A stretch of 64,000 bases of DNA from Amycolatopsis pretoriensis (GTDB lineage Bacteria > Actinomycetota > Actinomycetes > Mycobacteriales > Pseudonocardiaceae). Location: positions 1,178,001-1,242,000 of the forward strand of contig NZ_FNUJ01000001.1 in assembly GCF_900107925.1 (NCBI RefSeq), written 5' to 3'. Positions 59,652 through 64,000 of the stretch are shown piece after piece (positions within the stretch are counted from its first letter, which is position 1; each line of letters starts with the position of its first letter). Below the pieces are notes generated by a model. That model had not been told where the DNA came from, did not search any database, and saw nothing but the letters and a program-made list of their open reading frames with translations. The translations under genes were made by a program, and so were the position numbers.

Positions 59652-60092
59652 ATGGACATCCTGCACCGCATCGGCATCGAAAAGTCCTCACCCGAGAAGG
59701 TCTACGAAGCACTCACCACCCTCGACGGCCTCTCCGCCTGGTGGACCGAGAAAACCGTGGGGGACACCGAACTCGGCGGCGTCATCGCGTTCCGTTTCAT
59801 CCCCGGCGGGTTCGACATGAAGGTCACCGAGCTCGACCCGGGTCGGCTCGTCCGCTGGGAGGTCGTCGACGGCCCGCCCGAATGGATCGGCACGACGATC
59901 CGCTGGGACATCGACCAGCGCGCGGATCACACGATCGTCTTGTTCAAGCACGAAGACTGGCGCGAGGCCGGCGAGTTCATGCACCACTGCAGCACGAAGT
60001 GGGCCAGCTACCTGATGAGCCTCAAGCAGCTGCTGGAGACCGGGGAGGGCGCCCCGGCACCGCGGGACGTGATGATCAGCGACTGGCACTGA
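59652..60092 (+). CDS. SRPBCC (Aha1-like) protein
   Basis: A 146-residue START-like protein (KSSPEKVYEALTTLDGLSAWWTEKTVGDTELGG; GPPEWIGTTIRWDI; a C-terminal MHHCSTKWASYLMSLKQLLETGEG helix). It is the third gene of the operon, three bases after arsR. It is clearly a different subfamily from the first SRPBCC protein, so two ligands or a two-step reaction are possible. Confidence 0.9.
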   Translation: MDILHRIGIEKSSPEKVYEALTTLDGLSAWWTEKTVGDTELGGVIAFRFIPGGFDMKVTELDPGRLVRWEVVDGPPEWIGTTIRWDIDQRADHTIVLFKHEDWREAGEFMHHCSTKWASYLMSLKQLLETGEGAPAPRDVMISDWH

Positions 60093-60103
60093 GGCTACTT
60101 GAC

Positions 60104-60117
60104 ATAATGTACATTAT
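60104..60117. repeat. A/T-rich palindrome A (ATAAT-N4-ATTAT)
   Basis: ATAATGTACATTAT, a perfect 14-base palindrome 12 bases after the SRPBCC stop, preceded by TTGACA (60099-60104). In DNA of this G+C content it stands out. It shares the ATAAT-N4-ATTAT frame with the palindrome at 60424-60453. Confidence 0.8.
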
Positions 60118-60311
60118 CGGCACTTAGGGACACGCTGCGGCGACGAGCCGGGAGGGGTGCCGAAGGCGGGAATCCCGGCAGACGCGTTCGGTTCGCCAGG
60201 ACGGCTTCTCCTCAGGTTTCCGGCCGGACCGCTCGGGGTCGGCGACGCTGACGCGGCGGACTCAGTCGATCTCCCTGGACGGCTCGGCCCCCTGAGGCAG
60301 CCGACAGCCTC

Positions 60312-60327
60312 TCGAACATATGTGCGC
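60312..60327. promoter_or_regulatory. LexA (SOS) box-like site
   Basis: TCGAAC-ATAT-GTGCGC. The actinobacterial SOS box is TCGAAC-N4-GTTCGA, so the left half is perfect and the right half matches 4 of 6. It lies about 180 bases upstream of the tyrosine recombinase start. This is a weak but specific candidate. Confidence 0.35.
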
Positions 60328-60355
60328 ATCCCCGCCGTGCGTGCCGAGGGGCGGT

Positions 60356-60388
60356 TCAGGGGTCGAAATCGTCTTCGAGGGCCCCTGA
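60356..60388. other. stable hairpin in the noncoding region
   Basis: TCAGGGGTCGAA (60356-60367) pairs with TTCGA, a GGG bulge, and CCCCTGA (60374-60388) around ATCGTC. A second smaller hairpin, CCCGG...CCGGG (60394-60412), follows. The whole gap 60093-60508 has no convincing gene; it contains palindrome A, the SOS-like site, these hairpins and palindrome B. Confidence 0.6.
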
Positions 60389-60423
60389 GATCCCCCGGGA
60401 AGCCGTTCCGGGCTAAACCGACA

Positions 60424-60453
60424 TTTCATGCATAATTGCCATTATGCATGAAA
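60424..60453. repeat. A/T-rich palindrome B with 13-base arms
   Basis: TTTCATGCATAAT (60424-60436), TGCC, ATTATGCATGAAA (60441-60453): perfect arms. The core ATAAT-N4-ATTAT equals that of palindrome A 328 bases away. It lies 55 bases upstream of the recombinase start codon. It could be an operator or a recombinase binding site. Confidence 0.8.
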
Positions 60454-60508
60454 CCGGGAGAGTGACCCGGCGCCCGAAACTGTCGATGGTGTGCGGTACA
60501 AGATCCAC

Positions 60509-61471
60509 ATGAAGGTTTCCGAGGCCCAGCAAGCCTTCTTCGCGGCCCGCCGGCCCCGCAAGGACTCTCCGCACACCACCGACGCCTACCGCCGGGACCT
60601 CGCCGGGATCACCACTCTCCTGGTTTCCGAGCACGGCCGCCCGGCCGAGGACCTCGACGTCGCCGACCTGACCGGGCCGGCGCTGCGGGCGGTGTTCGGC
60701 GTCTTCGCCGACGGGCACGCGAAGAGCTCGGTGCTGCGCGCGTGGTCGACGTGGAACCAGTTCCTGACGTTCTGCGTGGCGGACGGGCTCCTGGAGGGCA
60801 ATCCGATGGGTGCGGTGGCGCGGCCGCGGACGCCGGCGTTGACGCCGAAACCGTTGCGGGGTGAGGAAACCCCGGAGCAGCTGCTGTCGGCGGCGGCCGC
60901 CGGTTCGCGGCGCGCGCGGGATCCGTGGCCGGAGCGGGACGTGCTGGTGATCGCGCTGGGGCTGGTGGCGGGGTTGCGGGCGGCGGAGATGCGGGCGTTG
61001 ACGGGGCGGTCGCTGGTGGGGCGTGCGGGTGAGCTGCGGTTGCACGTGAAGGGGAAGGGCAGCCGGGATCGGTCGATCCCGGTGCAGCCGGTGCTGGCGG
61101 AGCTGATCGAGCGGTACCGGGAGTCGTGCCGGGTGCGGTTCCCGAGTGCGCGGTCCTCCCCTGGTTCGCCGTTGCTGCTGGATCGGTCGGGTGAGCCGAT
61201 CGGGCGGGGTGCGCTGGAGTACCTGGTGAAGTCGTGTTATCGGGGTGCGGGGTTGCACGATCGGGTGCCGGTGGGGGCGAATCTGCACGCGTTGCGGCAC
61301 ACGTTCGCGACGAGGTTGGCGGAGGATGGCGCGTCGGCTTCGGAGATCATGGCGTTGCTGGGGCACGCGAGCTTGGCGACGAGCCAGAACTACATCGAGG
61401 CGACGGGTCGTGAGCAGCGTGCGGCGGCGGCGAGCAACCGGACGTACCGGGCCCTGGATGGGTTGGGGTGA
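60509..61471 (+). CDS. solitary tyrosine recombinase (XerC/D-like)
   Basis: A 320-residue recombinase with an N-terminal SAM-like domain (about 1-105: SPHTTDAYRRDLAGI, SSVLRAWSTWNQFLTFCV). The catalytic domain has Arg in GLRAAEMRALTG, Lys in VKGKGSRDRSIPV, HALRHTFATR, LGHASLATSQNYIEA with the nucleophile Tyr. All six residues are present. It is distinct from the integrase at 28.7 kb. ATG at 60509 was preferred; a GTG at 60491 is possible. No phage or plasmid genes adjoin it. The upstream DNA is full of dyads and the next gene encodes a small zinc-finger protein. Confidence 0.9.
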   Translation: MKVSEAQQAFFAARRPRKDSPHTTDAYRRDLAGITTLLVSEHGRPAEDLDVADLTGPALRAVFGVFADGHAKSSVLRAWSTWNQFLTFCVADGLLEGNPMGAVARPRTPALTPKPLRGEETPEQLLSAAAAGSRRARDPWPERDVLVIALGLVAGLRAAEMRALTGRSLVGRAGELRLHVKGKGSRDRSIPVQPVLAELIERYRESCRVRFPSARSSPGSPLLLDRSGEPIGRGALEYLVKSCYRGAGLHDRVPVGANLHALRHTFATRLAEDGASASEIMALLGHASLATSQNYIEATGREQRAAAASNRTYRALDGLG

Positions 61472-61493
61472 GGTCGCGACACACCGGCCGGGG

Positions 61494-61865
61494 TCAGCGG
61501 AGTTGTTCGAGGTCCTTGGCGGCTCGGGCGATCTCGGCGGCCAGTCCCCTGAGTTCGCGGGGGTCGGCGCCGTCGTCGGCGGCGGTGACGATGTCTTCGG
61601 CCGCGCACCTGAGCTGGAAGAGGCGGTCCTGCAGGGCCGCGATCTCGGTGTCGGAGAGGACGACGGCGTCTTCGGGCAGGCCGCTTCGCTGGAGTGCGGT
61701 GCGGCGTTCGTAGGCGCGTTGGCGGCAGGACTGGCCGCAGTAGCGGCGGCGGCGGCCGACGTTGCCGGCTTCGGGCAGGCGGCGGCCGCACCAGCCGCAG
61801 TGCTTCGGGGCGCCGCGGCGGGCGGGGACGGGTTCGAGCTGGGTCAGTTCGGCGGCTTCCCTCAC
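61494..61865 (-). CDS. small zinc-finger, coiled-coil protein
   Basis: A 123-residue protein with an N-terminal Cys module, CGWCGRRLPEAGNVGRRRRYC followed by GQSCRQRAYERR, then a helical region with heptads (about 70-123). The Cys module resembles that of the coiled-coil protein at 34.3 kb. GTG at 61865 lies 7 bases after TAGGGT on the minus strand, suggesting a leaderless mRNA; an ATG at 61898 is the alternative. It is tail-to-tail with the recombinase gene and divergent from the glycerophosphodiesterase gene. A DNA-binding role is likely but unproven. Confidence 0.75.
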   Translation of the reverse strand: MREAAELTQLEPVPARRGAPKHCGWCGRRLPEAGNVGRRRRYCGQSCRQRAYERRTALQRSGLPEDAVVLSDTEIAALQDRLFQLRCAAEDIVTAADDGADPRELRGLAAEIARAAKDLEQLR

Positions 61866-61931
61866 CCGGGAGACCCTAGCTGGCCACCGGTTGCTCATGC
61901 CGGGGTCATGGCGGAAGGGCACACTTGGGGG

Positions 61932-62723
61932 ATGCAGGCGTCGTTTCCGTACCTGGCCGATCCGATCCCCCGTGCGTTCGCCCACCGGGGGTGGCACCTC
62001 GGCGAGCTCGAGGGGCTGGAGAACTCGCTGCCGGCGTTCCGGCGGGCGTGTGAAGAGGGGTACCGGTACCTGGAGACGGATGTGCACGCGACGGCGGACG
62101 GGGTGGTCGTGGTGCACCACGACGCGAACCTGGATCGGACGACGGACGGGTCGGGGCCGATCGCGGCGCAGACGTGGGCGCAGCTGAAGGGTGTGAAGGT
62201 CGGGGGGAAGGCTCCGCTGTCGCGGTTGGAGGACGTGCTGGAGGAGCTGCCGAACGCGCGGTTCAACGTCGATGTGAAGGTCGATCGGGCGGTGGAGCCG
62301 TTCGTGGCGGTGCTGGAGCGGACGGGGGCGCACGACCGGGTGGCGGCGGCGGCGTTTTCGGACGCGCGGCTGGTGCGGTTGCGGAAGCTGGCGGGGCCGA
62401 AGCTGGTGACGGCGATGGGGCCGCGGTCGGCGTTCGCGTTGTGGGCGCGGGGGAAGCTGCCGCTGCTCCCCCTGGGCCGGTTGGTGCTGGGGGCGATGGC
62501 GCAGGTGCCGGTGCGGCAGGGTGCGCTGCGGGTGGTGGACAAGGCGTTCGTGTCGATCGCGGGGCGGTCGGGTATCGAGGTGCACACGTGGACCATCGAC
62601 GATCCGGCGGAGATGCGGATGTTGCTGGACCTGGGGGTGCACGGGATCGTGACGGACCGGCCGGATCTGTTGCGCGAGGTGTTGGTCGAGCGGGGTGCGT
62701 GGCAGCGGTCGCAGGAGCCGTGA
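61932..62723 (+). CDS. glycerophosphodiester phosphodiesterase
   Basis: A 263-residue TIM-barrel enzyme that hydrolyses glycerophosphodiesters to glycerol-3-phosphate and an alcohol. FAHRGWH (catalytic His), ENSLPAFRRACEEGYRYLETDVHATADGVVVVHHDANLDRTTDGSG (metal ligands Glu and Asp, second His) and the C-terminal VHTWTIDDPAEMRMLLDLGVHGIVTDRPDLL are all present. There is no signal peptide, so it is cytosolic. ATG at 61932 was chosen; ATG at 61908 in frame is possible. Confidence 0.93.
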   Translation: MQASFPYLADPIPRAFAHRGWHLGELEGLENSLPAFRRACEEGYRYLETDVHATADGVVVVHHDANLDRTTDGSGPIAAQTWAQLKGVKVGGKAPLSRLEDVLEELPNARFNVDVKVDRAVEPFVAVLERTGAHDRVAAAAFSDARLVRLRKLAGPKLVTAMGPRSAFALWARGKLPLLPLGRLVLGAMAQVPVRQGALRVVDKAFVSIAGRSGIEVHTWTIDDPAEMRMLLDLGVHGIVTDRPDLLREVLVERGAWQRSQEP

Positions 62724-62724
62724 G

Positions 62725-63393
62725 TCAGCGGGGTGCTTTGCCGTTCCAGGCGGCGTCCCAGGTTTTGGGGCCGAGCAGGCCGCTGTCCTTGATGCCGTTG
62801 GCGCGTTGGAGGTCGAGGACGGCGGTGCGGGTCTTTTCGTAGTAGCAGCCGGTGCCGGTGAAGCCGTAGCCGAAGGCGTTCATGCGGAGCTGGAAGGCCT
62901 TGAGCGGGGTGGCGCAGTCGCCGTATTGGTAGACGACGCCGGGCCAGGCGGGCTTGGGTCCGCCGGGTCCGGGGACGGGGGCGGGCAGTCCTCCCCCGCC
63001 GATGTAGGCGGCTTCGGCGTAGGTGGGGACGCGTTTGCTGCGGGCGTCGGCGTCGCCGGCGAGTTTGAGCATGCCGGCGCACTGCCAGGGTTGCCAGCCG
63101 CGCATGCGGTAGAGGTAGAGGGCGCGGTAGTCCTGTTCGGCGGGGGCGGCCTGGTCGGGGCGGCCGGTGCCGCCGACGCTGCGCCAGGTGGGCAGGTCGA
63201 ACTGGTAGGCGCCGTAGTAGCCGTTGCCGGTGTTGGTGGCGTAGCGGCCGCTGGATTCGCACATGCGCAGCTTGGCCCAGGCGCTCGACGCGGGGTCCGC
63301 GGAGGCGACGGCGGGGACGGTGAGCTGCAGACCCAAAGCGGCGATGGCGAGGAGCAGGACTCTCGCGGTGGTGCGTCTCCGGTTCTGGATCAT
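62725..63393 (-). CDS. Rpf-like transglycosylase with peptidoglycan-binding domain, secreted
   Basis: A 222-residue exported protein. The signal peptide is residues 1-32 (RVLLLAIAALGLQLTVPAVASA). The Rpf domain (about 33-110: AWAKLRMCESSGRYATNTGNGYYGAYQFDLPTW) has the catalytic Glu46 after Cys45 and ends RMRGWQPWQCA. A Pro/Gly linker and a C-terminal PG-binding domain (about 155-218: LKAFQLRMNAFGYGFTG, DLQRANGIKDSGLLGPKTWDAAW) follow. Such proteins cleave peptidoglycan during resuscitation from dormancy or spore germination. A long dyad sits in the 5' region at 63408-63438. Confidence 0.9.
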   Translation of the reverse strand: MIQNRRRTTARVLLLAIAALGLQLTVPAVASADPASSAWAKLRMCESSGRYATNTGNGYYGAYQFDLPTWRSVGGTGRPDQAAPAEQDYRALYLYRMRGWQPWQCAGMLKLAGDADARSKRVPTYAEAAYIGGGGLPAPVPGPGGPKPAWPGVVYQYGDCATPLKAFQLRMNAFGYGFTGTGCYYEKTRTAVLDLQRANGIKDSGLLGPKTWDAAWNGKAPR

Positions 63394-63407
63394 GCGTGCA
63401 CAGTAGG

Positions 63408-63438
63408 AGTGTGTCCCACTGACCACAAGGGACACACT
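63408..63438. promoter_or_regulatory. inverted repeat upstream of the Rpf-like gene
   Basis: AGTGTGTCCC (63408-63417) and GGGACACACT (63429-63438) are perfect 10-base arms around 11 bases, starting 15 bases before the start codon. It may be an operator or a 5'-leader hairpin covering the ribosome-binding region. Nothing resembling a c-di-AMP (ydaO) riboswitch was recognised. The rest of the 245-base gap to the next gene shows only ordinary promoter-like sequence. Confidence 0.65.
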
Positions 63439-63638
63439 GCGCGCCTCAGTCTCACATGAAACACCGTTCACATCGGTTCGCGACACGCGGGGTGGGGTGG
63501 ACCGTGATTGCCCCGGAAGTGGCGGATGAGCGCGAAGCGACAAAGCGGACACGGTTTGGTCGGGCGCGGTCCTTCGCGTTGCGAAGTACCAGTAGTCTCC
63601 GCGCTGACCTGGACGTTCTTGAGCATGAGGAGCCGTGG

Positions 63639-64000
63639 ATGACGCTGGCCGGGACGCGCTCGACGAAGCGCGAGCGCTGGGGCTGGTATTTCTACGACTG
63701 GGCGAATTCGCCGTTCTATTCGTCGTCGACGACGGTGTTCGGCGCGCTGTCGATGAGCGGGATCGCGGCGGCGGACGCGAAGACGAACTTCACCCTTAAT
63801 GGGGACCGCGCGTGCCTCGACGCGGCGGGCAGGGCGGACACGCTGCACAACTGCGACGTGACGTTGTTCGGGCTGCACTTCCCGGCCGGGTCGGTGTGGG
63901 GTTACCTGCTGTCGGTGGCGACGGTGGTGCAGGTGCTGGTGCTGCCGATCGCGGGTGCGGTGGCGGACCGGAGCCACAACAAGCGGCGGATCCTGGGTGG
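63639..64000 (+). CDS. UMF1/Atg22-type MFS transporter, N-terminal part
   Basis: The first 120 residues of a transporter that continues past the window edge. WGWYFYDWANSPFYSSSTTVFGALSM is the signature of the UMF1/Atg22-like MFS family. A loop with two cysteines (RACLDAAGRADTLHNCD) follows, then a helix SVWGYLLSVATVVQVLVLPIAGAVADRSHNKRRILG with the MFS loop 2-3 motif. GAGGAG lies upstream of the ATG. The substrate of bacterial members is not firmly known. Confidence 0.88.
   Translation, partial: MTLAGTRSTKRERWGWYFYDWANSPFYSSSTTVFGALSMSGIAAADAKTNFTLNGDRACLDAAGRADTLHNCDVTLFGLHFPAGSVWGYLLSVATVVQVLVLPIAGAVADRSHNKRRILG

Noticed and set aside
60157..60435. 92-codon open frame in the gap before the second recombinase
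   Set aside because: No recognisable motif, biased composition, and it runs through hairpins and into palindrome B. Treated as noncoding.
63394..63638. c-di-AMP (ydaO) riboswitch in front of the Rpf-like gene
   Set aside because: Such riboswitches precede some actinobacterial rpf genes, but I could not find their conserved segments here, only a simple dyad.
1..64000. CRISPR array, rRNA, tRNA or insertion sequence
   Set aside because: Reading through all gaps I saw no regularly spaced repeats, no tRNA cloverleaf pattern and no transposase; the only repeats are the palindromes listed.

Overview
The window is high-GC DNA with dense genes, frequent GTG starts and many 1-4 bp start/stop overlaps. 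Actinobacterial markers are present: an MptB-type GT-C mannosyltransferase, a resuscitation-promoting-factor-type transglycosylase, DUF3090 plus an SCO1664-family protein, DUF3097 and an F420-dependent PPOX-fold oxidoreductase. Together they point to a mycolata-related or Pseudonocardiaceae actinomycete. The recurrent intergenic palindromes remind me of Amycolatopsis, but that is recollection, not a search result. I see no rRNA, tRNA, CRISPR array or insertion sequence.

Layout. 0-4.5 kb: secreted tannase-family esterase, methyltransferase, and a divergently placed M20 peptidase plus M55 D-aminopeptidase (DppA type). 4.6-10.1 kb: a four-gene dipeptide/oligopeptide ABC importer with a membrane-anchored binding protein and a fused double ATPase, followed by a cluster of palindromic repeats. 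10.3-15.1 kb: MptB-like mannosyltransferase, then PPOX oxidoreductase, LD-carboxypeptidase and S9 peptidase in a tightly overlapping minus-strand operon. 15.2-20.7 kb: DUF3090/SCO1664/APH genes, DUF3097, and an NfeD-SPFH-SPFH membrane operon ending in two large hairpins. 20.9-27.3 kb: MFS carrier, TetR with a perfect operator and a FAD monooxygenase, then VOC-ArsR-SRPBCC, TetR and SGNH hydrolase. 28-35.4 kb is the most unusual part: CGNR protein, small zinc ribbon, a solitary tyrosine recombinase, a YciI(DGPF)-ECF42 sigma operon, and a divergent pair made of a macro-like/KAP P-loop NTPase and a zinc-finger coiled-coil protein. 35.4-46.6 kb: stress and detoxification modules (ArsR-SRPBCC-SnoaL, AraC/NmrA, a second ECF42 cluster, TetR-P450, TetR-drug ABC exporter). 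46.6-50.3 kb: SNF2 helicase with a SWIM zinc-finger partner. 50.5-60.1 kb: several regulator/enzyme pairs with clear inverted-repeat operators (TetR/aldo-keto reductase, TetR/FAD monooxygenase, TetR/AidB-like dehydrogenase, ArsR/SRPBCC) and a scar made of two decayed genes. 60.1-64 kb: a structured noncoding stretch in front of a second solitary tyrosine recombinase, another zinc-finger protein, a glycerophosphodiesterase, an Rpf-like protein and the start of a UMF1-type MFS transporter.

How the genes may work together. The first 15 kb suggests uptake and cleavage of cell-wall or D-amino-acid peptides. Most of the rest is one-component regulation: a repressor with its dyad next to an enzyme or exporter that deals with a small molecule. 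Many genes have a TANNNT -10 box 6-8 bases before the start codon and no Shine-Dalgarno sequence, so leaderless mRNAs are probably common. The candidates for something new are the macro/KAP NTPase pair and the structured DNA beside the second recombinase.
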